From: Echinometra lucunter
Taxonomy: Eukaryota > Echinodermata > Echinoidea > Camarodonta > Echinometridae
Length of the DNA: 64,000 nucleotides
NCBI GenBank assembly: GCA_029962745.1
Contig: CM057153.1
Location: 41,012,373 to 41,076,372 of the forward strand
Direction: 5' to 3'
Shown: positions 38,501 to 48,816 of the stretch, one piece after another
How positions within the stretch are numbered: the stretch's first letter is position 1
How the letters are laid out: each line of letters opens with the position of its first letter
Notes under the pieces: generated by a model
Databases searched by the model: none
What the model was told of the DNA's origin: nothing
Seen by the model: the letters and a program-made list of their open reading frames with translations, nothing else
Program-made: the position numbers and the translations under genes

Positions 38501-41500
38501 AGATTATCTCACTCATGAATCTTTTCATGCAAGCTGGACAATATGAGACTATATTTGAGCAGTTTCATGCCAACTTTCATTTTGCTGCCACTACTGTTTA
38601 TTACCTTTAAGGGTTGCGTCCAATTTTAAATATGAAGAAATTAATTTTTTTAACTCCTCCAACTTTCACTCAAACTGTGCATTACTATATGACCAGACAG
38701 ACTTACTTTGAACAGGGTTCTTATTATGCTCAGCAAACATAGGGTGCTACTGATAAATGAGCCAATATAGAAGGAAATAACAAATGAAAAGTACCTGATG
38801 AGCATATGCAGACATGCCTACATTGACAAGAAGTTTCATGAGTGGAGCTGAGATAGAGATAGGTGGTGTCTGCACTAAGATAAGAGCAGAGAACTTCTTG
38901 GAAGGCGTTGCCCCAATTGCTAAGGTGTAGAATGGGAATGCTTGCAGACTGGATGAATACTCGCTGAAGACAGACAAGGCTCCAGGATGATGATTCCAGA
39001 TATAGCTCTGTCTAGCAAGATGTTTCTCTACTCTCTCCTTGATAATCTGAAAAGGGAACATGAGTGAAAAAAAAAAAAACCCACAGGACATTAATCAAAC
39101 AAAATACATGGTAGTCTTCTATTAATGCATTTACACTTGAGGACCAGTCTGGCCTCAGACCTGCTTCTGAGGCTAGACTGAGGCCAGAATGATGCTAGAT
39201 TTAAGTCCACAGTTTTCCGTTTTCTAAAATGCAAATTCTGTGTTCTTTGGTATTCTAAACTTCAAATTCCTTGTTCTTCGGTGTCATGTACAAAACATTT
39301 AATAAAGCAATTGTAGACAGTAAAATCTTAAGGCCCTGTCCCATACTACCATTTAACAATTCTGTCTGCCTCAATCTAAATATTTATGTTATTTATGTTA
39401 AATTGTGGCTGTGATCTAGCGCCGTCTGCCAACGTCTAATACGTCTGTAAACCAGCTGAAGAACGAATTTAAAAGTCCAATAAATGTACGCGTTTGTTTC
39501 TTAGACGGAATTGTTAAATGGTAGTATGGGACAACGCCTTAGAAAAAAACGTACATGTAAGTTATCGTAATATACATGCAGTACAGCATGCAGATAAAGC
39601 TTGGGGAAAACATGCTAAACACCGTGATCAGGCTTGGTCCAGATTTTCCTCTGATGCGCGGCTTTGTTTTATTGAATTTTGCTTTGCTTTTCATGATCTT
39701 CACTGTACTTTTCGTAATTCAAATCTTTTTGGCCTGAAAAATCGTGTTTTCCGTGAAATTCTGTGAATTCTGTGTTCTTCCCGAATTCCGTGAAATTTGT
39801 CCGTTTCTGTATTGTAGAAAACTGGGCACTTTATGCTAGATAGTTTCCAGTATTATAAATGCTCTGCTTCACACAAAACTAATGTGGGTCAGTCCAACCA
39901 TGCCTTCATCTCGCACAAATCTAACCCATCTCTGGAGGTGGTTTGGTCTACTCCGAGGAAGAGTGGAAGCCAGAAGTCATCAATGTATATTCACCTTCAA
40001 GGCAGGTTAAACCATGTGTGATTGTTGTTTACATATATTTAGAGAATACATCCTCTGCAGTGAGCTCTCAGTCTTTGCTGAGCATATGTTCTTATGCATG
40101 CTTTCATGGAATGCTATGGATAAATCTCAACATGTTAAACTCAAATATTACACACTTTAGCCTTCTACTCCTTAAAAATGGAAAAATATGTATGCTTTTG
40201 TATCTAAATAGGTTTTCCCCATTGCTGATAATCAAGTTAAAAGATGTGTGCTTATTTTCTCAGAATAAAACAGCAATTCTGGTTTCATGACACTTATATT
40301 ACAAGTAGTAGCTTCAATTAGTAGCAGTAGTACCAATAAAAACTTCCCATTTATTCTGCTAAAGAACAGTGAATCATGTAGGCTCAAGTGATATTTGTGA
40401 AGTGGTTATTGTTGTTTAAAGGCATTGGCTAACTTTGTGAGTAGCTGATTTAAAAAATTCTCAAACTAAGATGAAACATGTGTATGAGTACTTGTATTTG
40501 TACTCAAAAACCCTGAAACCAACCATAATTTGGGATGAAAAAGTGTAAGTTAGCTGCAAACGTCGATTGTATTATGCTTCATCTCACGAGACAATCACTA
40601 AGAGGACCACTTTGCTTGAATTTGAAAATGCCGTTATGTGCCTCCCGCCGCGTGATACGCCAATACACACAGTACGGTAAGGTGAGTCATACGCGCATGC
40701 GCACTCCTTATGTCTATTCTGTGCAACCGACCCTCGTATATTTTTCAAAGATTGGTTCACATTTTTGATATTTAAAAATACTTCCTGTGGATATTATACT
40801 TTGAAACTTTAAAACTGGTATTTTTACACTATAACCCTTATGTTTATCCCATTTTCAAGTAACAAAACAAGATTTTTTAAAATCATAACAATGTTAACCA
40901 ATGTCTTTAAGTGGTCCAAACAGTGGAGTCATGGAGTGTAGTGCTTTGTAACCTCAAGGAAATGAAGCTATGTCAAATACATTTCTGACTGGTGTAGTAG
41001 TAGTAGAATCAGAAGTAGTAACAATAGTAGTGGTTACAGCTCGTTATTCCAAAGATTCAAATACTCCGAACTCCGAACTCCGAAGGTTCATTATTCCGAA
41101 GGTTTGTTAGTCCAAAAATGAAAAAAAAAAGGGTTCGTTATTCCAAAGGTTCTTTAATCCGGAAACAAAATAAGGTTTGTTAGTTTGTTAGTTATTTTCG
41201 GACTAACAAACCTTATTTTATTTTTCGGACTAGCGAACCTTCGCAAAAACGAACCTTATTTCATTTTCGGATTAACGAACCTTCGGAATAACGAACCTTA
41301 TTTCATTTTCGGATCAACGAACCTTCCGAATAACTAACCTTATTTTATTTTCAGATGAACAAACTTTTGGAATAACGAACCTTCAGAATAACGAACATCA
41401 CCCACAGTAGTAGTAGAAGTAGTAGTAGTAGTAGCAGCAGTAGTAACAGCAGTAGTAGTAGCAGATGTAGTAGTAGTAGTAGAAGAGGAAGAATAAGAAG

Positions 41501-41584
41501 AAGAAGAAGAAGAAGGAGGAGGAGGAGGAGGAGGAGGAGGAGGAGGAGGAGAAGTAGTAGTAGTAGTTGTAGTAGATGTGGTGC

Positions 41585-41635
<51 letters not shown>

Positions 41636-41787
41636 CAGTGGTGGTAGTAGTAGTGGTAGTAGTAGTAGCAGTGCTAGCAGTAGTAGTAGCAGTGGTAGTA
41701 GTAGTAGTGGTAGTAGTGGTAGTAGTAGCAGTAGCAGTAGTAGTGGTAGTAGTAGCAGTAGCAGTAGTAGTGGTAGTAGTGGTAGTA

Positions 41788-41818
<31 letters not shown>

Positions 41819-41849
41819 AGTGGTAGTAGTAGCAGTAGTAGTAGTAGTG

Positions 41850-41898
<49 letters not shown>

Positions 41899-41915
41899 TA
41901 GTAGTAGTAGCAGTG

Positions 41916-41949
<34 letters not shown>

Positions 41950-44900
41950 TAGTAGTAGTGGTAGTAGTAGTGGTAGTAGTAGTAGTGGTAGCAGTGGTAG
42001 AAGTAGCAGTAGTAGTAGTAGTAGTGGTAGTAGTAGTAGTGGTAGTAGTAGTAGTGATAGTAGTAGCAGTGGTATTAGTAGTAGTGGTAGTAGTAGTGTA
42101 GTAGTAGTGGTAGTAGTAGTAGTGGTAGTAGTAGTGGTAGTAGTAGTAGTGGTAGCAGTGGTAGAAGTAGCAGTAGTAGTAGTAGTAGTGGTAGTAGTAG
42201 TAGTGGTAGTAGTAGTAGTGATAGTAGTAGCAGTGGTATTAGTAGTAGTGGTAGTAGTAGTGTAGTAGTGTTAGTAGTAGTAGTGTAGTAGTGTTAGTAG
42301 TAGTAGTGGTAGTAGTAGTAGTGGTCACAGTAGTAGTGGTAGTAGTAGTAGTAGTGGTAGTAGTAGTAGTGGTAGTAGTAGTAGTGGTAGTAGTAGTGGT
42401 AGAAGTCGTAATAGCAGTAGGGCAGAAGAAACAGCAGCAGTAGTAGCCAGGTATCAGCCATAGAAATAGTAGCAGGCATTGAGAACATGTTTTTTAATTA
42501 ACAAATCATGTGCTAATCTTTTTTGTCAAAGTGGATTATGCCTGCAGCACGTAGTATGTCTCTATTTTAGCACTTTTAATGCTCCAAGAATCAATCACTA
42601 TTAGCAGGCTTCCTCTGTGGGTTTGATAAAGACATAGGTGGGGAAAGAATCACTCATTAAAAGTGTGTAGTTTCTGTGGTTACTGAGCAACATACTGCTA
42701 GAAGGTCATATTGGTGGGGTTCATTCCTATATAGGGAGCAGCTTTTGAGGTTAGTCCAATCTCTGGATAGCGTTAAGAAAGGATGGAAAGAATGAAGATT
42801 TGTTACATGTAGCACACTAGGATACGCATGACCAGTACACACACATGAGACTTAGTGAGCACTACAAAAGCTAGGGGTGTATTTACCAGGGTGACTAAAC
42901 TTCTAATGAGCGATTCAAGTCCCCGACTAGCTTATCCGTTACCATCGATAAACACGACAGCGACTAATACCTGACTAGCATCACAGACTTGAGTTCCATA
43001 AAATAGGGGGATTTGATTACCGGTTGAACAAGATGTGCGACTCAAGTCGCGGCGATAAACACAATGAGATTTGTGTTGCGCTTTGCTTCGGAACTTTGGA
43101 CTCATGTTTCCAGTTCAGATAAAACGCAATCAATGTGCCAGATTTGACCTGAAAGGTTCACCTTTGTAGACTATGCAACTTTATTTTATTTGTAGGTACA
43201 TGTATTTATGAGAACATTTTTTTTCTCTCATCTGAACATTGCTGGCAAATTGAAGGTTTGAGCATTGTTTTAAATGAAAACCAGGTGGGGTTTATAACAG
43301 GAATTGATGCTGTATGATGGGCTACCTGGAACTTTTGAGCTATAGAAATTACCTTGACATAAGTAGATACTGAAGTAGACACTGAATATTAAAGGTGTAA
43401 GCTGACTCCCCCTTGTCTTCACTGCTTTCATTATGATCTTTTAATAAAAAAAAAGATATTTTCATCCTGTTCTTATCCCACTTTTGCTATCATATATACT
43501 GACAGAAAATCAATCACCCAACGAATTCAAAACCTCCTGCTGTGCAGCTGCTAAATGTATTTTGTATGATGTTTGAACTACATCTACCAGCACAAGACTC
43601 AAACTATTACGACCATATTGTCATATTAAGCTAATTAATAATGATTTCAGCAGTCAAGTCAGATGAATATCATTTACTGCCTTCCATAATGACTCCATAA
43701 TGACTACATGTTCATAATTTGTTTTCTACCTTTACAACCAAAATTTTAAGCAGGGAAATCAAAAGTTTGTTCAAATAATCTCTGGATCTATAAGGCAACA
43801 AAATTGTGTTTAACTGGCAACTTAATGCCACGTGTTCTGACCATTAAGTACTAAATTAATAAAGTAGTTAAGTAAAGTAAGTAATTACTAAAGTAATAAA
43901 CCACATCCACACATGGTTGGTTGCATTTCCCTCTTTTTTTTAGGCGCAGGGGGGGGGGGGGGAGGGGGGAGGGGGAGGGGAGCTACTTAATATGAAATGC
44001 TTCTTTTATTGATTCCATGAAGTTATGAACAAAACAAAGAAAAACAGAAACAAACTAGAGCTCCAAATATCGATAATGGAGAAGAAACGGTTAATAACCT
44101 AGCAACACTACCCTGCTATGTCGTTGATCTAGATTAAAGCAGAAGAAATTTGAGGTGATAAACCATCAATTAAAGATTGGCTGTAAGGTAGAGTTGGGTT
44201 GTGAGATCATTCATCATGTATTATCCATTAGGATGACTCGACACTGTTCACCATATAAATGGAGTTTTCTTCATGACTTTAAAATGTCTTCCTTACACAA
44301 ATTAGGCAAGCTATCTCACCTACTGGCATGAGTCACTGCCCGCTTACTTCACTTTCCCCGAAAATGTGTGTTTTCCTCTTTTCTTCAAAACATAACTTTT
44401 TTGAGTCAACACAAGTTTAAGGGAAAATAGGAACAATACAGGAAATGAATCTCTTAACATAATAGAAAAAAAAATTAAAAAAAAAATTAAAAAGAAGGAA
44501 AAACCAACAAAACCCATCCCCTCCAAAAAAAGAAGGAAAACAACTTACATACTTTTCTACTTTCCTCTGTTCTTTTTTAAATGTCCTCTTCTGTTCTTTC
44601 CTTTATCTTGTAATAAACCTATCATACATGTATATTCCTTTTTTCCTCTTTCTCATATTTCCACCATTCAATCTATCATGTCTGCCATTCAGTCCATCAT
44701 TTTCTTTCTTCCAATATTCTCCTTCAGTCTCATTACTCTGCTGGCCAGTGTTTCATCTTCTACTATTCATGAGATTATGTGTTAAAGTATATCATGCACA
44801 ATTTGCTATTCATGACTCTCAATTGGCTTTCTCTCCATCGCTCAATTCATATTCCTCTATCGTGTTCACATATATAATCAATTCATATTCCCCCATCGTA

Positions 44901-47900
44901 TTCACACATACGATCAATTTATATTCCTCTATTGTGTTCACACATAGAATCAATTCATATTCCTCCATCGTGTTCACATATATGATCAATTCATATTCCT
45001 CCATCGTATTCACACATACGATCAATTCATATTCCTCTATTCATTGTGCTCACACAAAGAATCAATTCACATTCCTCCATTGTGTTCACACATATCAATT
45101 CATATTCCTCCATTGTATTCACACATACGTTCAATTCATATTCCTCTATCGTGTTCACACATACAATCAATTCATATTCCTCTATCGTGTTCACATATAG
45201 AATCAATTCATATTCCTCCATCGTGTTCACACATATCAATTCATATTCCACCATCTAGTTTACACATATGATAAATTCATATTCCTCCATCGTGTTCACA
45301 TATAAGATCAATTCATATTCCTCCATGAAGTTCACACATACGATCTATTCATATTCCTCCATTGTATTCACACATACGATCAATTCATATTCCTCTATTC
45401 ATTGTGTTCACACATAGAATCAATTCACATTCCTCCGTTGTGTTCACACATATCAATGCATATTCCTCCATTGTATTCACACATACGTTCAATTCATATT
45501 CCTATATCGTGTTCACACATACGATCAATTCATATTCCTCTATCGTGTTCACATATAGAATCAATTCATATTCCTCCATGGTGTTCACACATATCAATTC
45601 ATATTCCACCATCTAGTTTACACATATAAGATCAATTCATATTCCTCCATGAAGTTCACACATACGATCTATTCATATTCCTCCATCGTGTTCACACATA
45701 CGATCAATTCATATTCCTCCATTGTGTTCACACACACATGATCAATTCATATTTCTACATTGTGTTCACACACATGATCAATTCATATTCTTCTATCGTG
45801 TTCACACACACGATCAATTCATATTCCTCCATTGTGTTAACACATGATCAATTCATATTCCTCCATGGTGTTCATACAAACGATCAATTCATATTCCTCC
45901 ATTGTGTTCACACACACGATCAATTCATATTCCTCCATCGTGTTCACACATACAATCAATTCAAATTCCTCTTCACACACACACGATCAATTTATATTCC
46001 TCCATCGTGTTTACACGTACATGTACCAGAGTGCTGTAAATTGAGCACCATGTTCGGGTTTGGTTCGGTTCGGCAGAGTTCGGCACTTTTTTGTGAAATT
46101 CACGACCCGCGGTGCGAAATTCAGAACCTGTGGCGCGAACTTTGCATCCCAGTCCTGAAGTCCTGAATTTCGCACCGCAGGTCGTGAATTTCACAACTTG
46201 GGATGCAAAGTTCAGGACCTGGGATGCAAAATTCATGTTGCACATGACCTGTTGTCGAGCGTACATGTACTTCAGGGCCACCATACACTAGAGACAAGAT
46301 ACAGAGATCCCTACACTACACCACCATACGCTCCACTTACCCCTATCCCAATAATGAGCCACCCCCTATTCAATTACCCTGCCCCTAACTTTACCCCTGT
46401 TTCCTTCTCTCAACACAATCATACACCCCTCCCCAGACAAAGAATGAGAGCTAGGTCAAAGGTCATAGAGGATCACTTACAGCAACTATGCAACCACTCC
46501 AACAAGGTCAATGTGTGTCTGAGGTTTCTTCAGTGCATGCAGTGCTAGGTTAAAAATCACTTTTGTTGTGTGGAGTATGTCTGATATGCATGTGTGATGG
46601 CATTCCAAACACAGTTTATTTATGTTTGGGGCTATGGGGAATGAAAGGAAAATGTACTCCTGATACAACTTGTAAATGATGATAAATCTATAAATACTGA
46701 CTATTATGAAGGCAGAGCCATGACAGCTTATGACTGAAACTTTGCTAAAAGTAAAAAATAAATTCCAAATCGTACCAAGGACTCATATTACATGTAGGTA
46801 CCCACTTGATAGGATCCTGTGGAAGCCTACTTGATTTTTGAAATTTTTGCTCATGCAAAGAGACCCGAGATATCTTGACCCAGACTGCCTAAGAAAAAAA
46901 TTTACATGGAGTCCTGATGTATATGCAAATTATGCATGCCTATAGAGTAAAATAAACTATAACAATAAAGTACACTATCGTAATGAAGGATAGAATATAT
47001 TTATTATATGAAGGATGTAACAAATAATCAACGTTGGTGAAGGTGATGGGACAAACTATCACTTCCGAGGCGATCTGGATGTAGCTATCTTTCCAAAGTG
47101 TAGCTGAGGAAAGATAGTGTATGCATTCAGATCACCAAGAAAGTGATACGGTGTAGTTTGTCTCACTGCCTAAGACCAAAAGGTAATTATTTGCTTTATA
47201 TTCCACATCTGAAACTAAAACTGCATAGAAAGAAAAGGATATTTATTTCTCTGTGGGAAAGAAAAGTAATGTATACTTCTCCTCAGTATACGGCTTTGAT
47301 GGGAGTTTGTTACATTTCATATGCAACATGTTTTGTAATTACTGCGCTGCCAGCTGAGCGATTGATAGGCAATTGATATTCTGAATGCACAGGGTGCAGC
47401 GCACTTTGATTTCCCATGTACTAAAAATATTGCTAACGCGTTGTGACTTTATTGACTGAAGGGAATCAGTGAAACACAAAAGTACTATTACCATCGAGTG
47501 CAACTAACTTTACTTCTCGGGTGAGTGATGGACAAAACTACGCTTTATCAGTTCATAGCCAAGTGGTCTACTACCAGGTGGTCTAATTGCCAGATCATCT
47601 AAAACCACTATGGATAAACCCACTTGGTCTACTATTATTTTGGTCTAATTGTGATTTGGTCCAATCATCACTTAGTCTCATACCCACTTGGGCTAATTTT
47701 CATTTTGTCTAATGATCAAATGATCTAATTGTCACTTTGTCTACTTAGTTTTCCTCATTTCGTCTAATGAATATTTGGTTTATTACCAGTTCGTCCAATC
47801 AGATAGACTAAGTGGTAGACTAAGTGGGTATTGGATGAAATGGACATAGCCTAAATGGAAATTAGATGAAATGGTAAATGGGCTAAATGGCAATTAGACC

Positions 47901-48816
47901 AAATGGCTATTAGACAAACTGGTTGTAGACGAAATGGGATTAGACAGTGTGGGATGATATCAAACGGGCATTGGACAAAGTGGGAGTAGATCAAGTGACA
48001 ATTCACTGCTTTATCACATGATTAACTTTTGACCAATCCCACAGCAAGATTCTTAGTACTGCTATGTGGAATATAATAAGGAATATCTGGTTGTTTTGTT
48101 TGAGTGAGAGAAGTTGGACCTACCTCCAATGTAGTATGAACTATCTTTTGTGTGGATGAGAAGTAACTGTTCCATAGCAACTGGGTCTGTTGCCTTAATA
48201 ACAGGATCTGCTCAGCAGTAATGGACCTTACAATGGACGGAACCTAGAGAATAAGAAAAGCAGTTCCTTAATTCAAATTGATAGGACTAAAAGTGGTACA
48301 TGTAGGTCTACTGCTACATGACTTGTCTATTAACATGTGCTGAAATCACAAAATATGTATAAAAATCATAAATTGTAGCATGTCTGTATAGACTGTTATA
48401 TCAATTCTAATGCTCCATGAATCAAATCATGAAAAAAAAGAGATTCAAATCAAAGAGCACATGCAAACATAATTCAATAATTTTGAAGTTGCAACTTACT
48501 TTTCTGTAACTCAGAATAATTTACTAGATGAATGGTGCACTGTAACTATTTTTCTTATTTTTTCACTACATTAATAGAAGCGTTTATTATCAAATAAGTT
48601 GATGCTATACAAACCTGTAAAAGAAGTCTCTCATCTCCAGTGACAACTGCTTGACTCCAGTCTATAACCTCAGAGAAGGGTAGCTCCCAACCATTACTTA
48701 GTAGCATAGGAATACAAGCAGCCTGTAGAGACTCCAAGAAACGAAATGAACCAAGACGACGTCCTCTTGGTACCAAACAAAAAGTTGAGTTGTGAAGGAG
48801 AACTTGGTAGTCAAAT
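35160..48816 (-). CDS. EXT1: EXT1, exostosin-1 heparan sulfate glycosyltransferase (3' seven exons)
   Basis: Minus-strand exons, in transcript order: 48816-48615, 48243-48124, 39046-38795, 37790-37695, 36610-36521, 36138-35978, 35541-35160 (TGA at 35162-35160). They join in frame to about 434 residues; human residues 322-746 make 425, and this copy has a slightly longer tail. The part present covers the end of the exostosin/GT47 domain ([33 protein letters not shown]) and the whole GT64 domain with its DED metal-binding motif. EXT1 works with EXT2 in the Golgi, adding alternating GlcA and GlcNAc to heparan sulfate. The membrane anchor and first ~320 residues are upstream, beyond 64000. Splice sites are GT-AG. 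The gene converges on WDR35. Confidence 0.97.
35978..36138 (-). CDS. EXT1: EXT1 coding exon
   Basis: [53 protein letters not shown]. Acceptor CCATTAG, donor GTGGGA; ends two bases into an Arg codon. Confidence 0.96.
36521..36610 (-). CDS. EXT1: EXT1 coding exon with GT64 DED motif
   Basis: 30 codons: SLSSRFSPN ... [16 protein letters not shown]. The Asp-Glu-Asp at 36550-36542 is the DXD metal and UDP-sugar binding motif of the GT64 fold. Acceptor TCTTTCAG, donor GTTTGT. Confidence 0.96.
37031..37057. repeat. ATC trinucleotide run
   Basis: TCATCATCAT run of about nine units in an EXT1 intron. Confidence 0.9.
37261..37441. mobile_element. degraded foldback related to the AGGGAAAGTCC family
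   Basis: CAAATTGGCAACACT near 37289 and the inverted AGTTGCCAATTTGCAGGG near 37391 are the core words of the element at 26465. The ends and most of the arms are not recognisable, so this is a weak call. Confidence 0.35.
37695..37790 (-). CDS. EXT1: EXT1 coding exon
   Basis: 32 codons: [19 protein letters not shown] ... [10 protein letters not shown], matching human IIVLWNCDKPLPAKHRWP. Acceptor TGTGATAG, donor GTAACA. Confidence 0.95.
38152..38606. mobile_element. TTAA-flanked foldback element, AGGTAATAAGC family, 455 bp
   Basis: TTAA at 38148-38151 and 38607-38610. Left end AGGTAATAAGCAGTAGTGG; the right end inverted reads AGGTAATAAACAGTAGTGG. The centre (38310-38420) is GC- and CpG-rich. 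Lies in the EXT1 intron upstream of the exon at 37790. Confidence 0.9.
38795..39046 (-). CDS. EXT1: EXT1 coding exon
   Basis: 84 codons: [34 protein letters not shown], then the start of GT64 ([14 protein letters not shown] ... LMKLLVNVG). Acceptor TTTTCAG, donor GTACTT. Confidence 0.96.
39136..39189. repeat. short hairpin (AGTCTGGCCTCAG / CTGAGGCTAGACT)
   Basis: Near-perfect 13-bp inverted arms with an 8-base loop, followed by another GAGGCCAG. No function can be assigned. Confidence 0.6.
39332..39538. mobile_element. MITE, GGCCCTGTCCCATACTACC ends
   Basis: Left arm GGCCCTGTCCCATACTACCA..TTTAACAATT is answered by AATTGTTAAATGGTAGTATG...GGGACAACGCC. Flanked by TTAA on the left and TTAG on the right. 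About 207 bp, EXT1 intron. Confidence 0.85.
40420..40906. mobile_element. TTAA-flanked foldback element, AGGCATTGGCTAAC family, 487 bp
   Basis: TTAA at 40416-40419 and 40907-40910. Left end AGGCATTGGCTAAC; right end GTTAACCAATGTCT (one change). The centre has a GCGCATGCGC palindrome near 40693. A second copy in the opposite orientation is at 57109-57598. Confidence 0.92.
41040..41402. repeat. phrase array GGTTCGTTATTCCGAA that flips orientation
   Basis: The left part carries GTTCGTTATTCCAAAGGTT-like words, the right part the reverse complement CGGAATAACGAACCTTATTT, repeated about every 35 bp. The switch is near 41190-41200. A large imperfect palindrome made of short direct repeats. Confidence 0.85.
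41403..42415 (+). repeat. AGT/GGT trinucleotide array, about 1 kb
   Basis: Almost pure (AGT)n with interspersed GGT, AGC, and an early GAA/GGA stretch near 41490-41550. Positions near 41946-42075 and 42117-42260 repeat each other almost exactly, so an internal duplication is present. Gives poly-Val and poly-Tyr reading frames that are artefacts. Confidence 0.97.
42480..44820. other. EXT1 intron, nothing firm recognised
   Basis: Contains a poly-G stretch at about 43950-43980 and a CpG-richer patch at 42880-43090 with CGATAAACAC repeated twice (near 42948 and 43054) and a GACTCAAGTCG palindrome. The patch may be a degraded MITE but terminal repeats are not convincing. Confidence 0.5.
44835..46022. 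repeat. minisatellite, 36-bp unit, about 33 copies
   Basis: Unit around TTCACACATACGATCAATTC and ATATTCCTCCATCGTG. Because 36 is a multiple of three, long frames stay open on both strands (190 codons at 44628-45200 on plus). A block at 45043-45260 recurs at 45401-45620, giving a higher-order period of about 358 bp. EXT1 intron. Confidence 0.97.
46091..46196. repeat. 34-bp inverted repeat plus ~19-bp phrases
   Basis: Arms 46091-46124 and 46163-46196 match in 33 of 34 positions (TTGTGAAATTCACGACC...). The loop and right flank carry related phrases (GGGATGCAAAGTTCAGGACC), so this is another short-phrase array that inverts. It directly follows the 36-bp minisatellite. Confidence 0.85.
47540..48000. 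repeat. phrase array CTTGGTCTAATT that flips orientation
   Basis: The left half repeats words such as GGTCTAATTG and TTTCGTCTAATG; the right half repeats AATTAGACCAAATGG and TAGACGAAATGGG. The change of orientation is near 47800-47815. Unit is irregular, about 15-25 bp. Ends about 120 bp below the EXT1 exon boundary at 48124. Confidence 0.85.
48124..48243 (-). CDS. EXT1: EXT1 coding exon
   Basis: 40 codons: [20 protein letters not shown] ... [16 protein letters not shown], matching human [20 protein letters not shown] and YFSSVEKIVLTTLE. Acceptor TTCTCTAG, donor GTAGGT. Confidence 0.96.
48615..48816 (-). CDS. EXT1: EXT1 coding exon (human exon 2 equivalent)
   Basis: Starts with one base completing a split codon, then [20 protein letters not shown] and [14 protein letters not shown], ending GDERLLLQ. 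Acceptor TACTCCAG, donor GTTTGT. As recalled, human EXT1 exon 1 ends at coding base 962, also two bases into a codon at this place. Confidence 0.96.

Noticed and set aside
41578..42101. Valine-only reading frames of 80-93 codons
   Set aside because: They are translations of the AGT/GGT trinucleotide array, not genes.
42880..43090. Possible MITE with GGGGTGTATTTACC and CGATAAACAC words
   Set aside because: I could not pair the ends as terminal inverted repeats.
44628..46166. Reading frames of 70-190 codons on both strands
   Set aside because: The 36-bp minisatellite unit is a multiple of three and has no stop in several frames; no similarity to known proteins.
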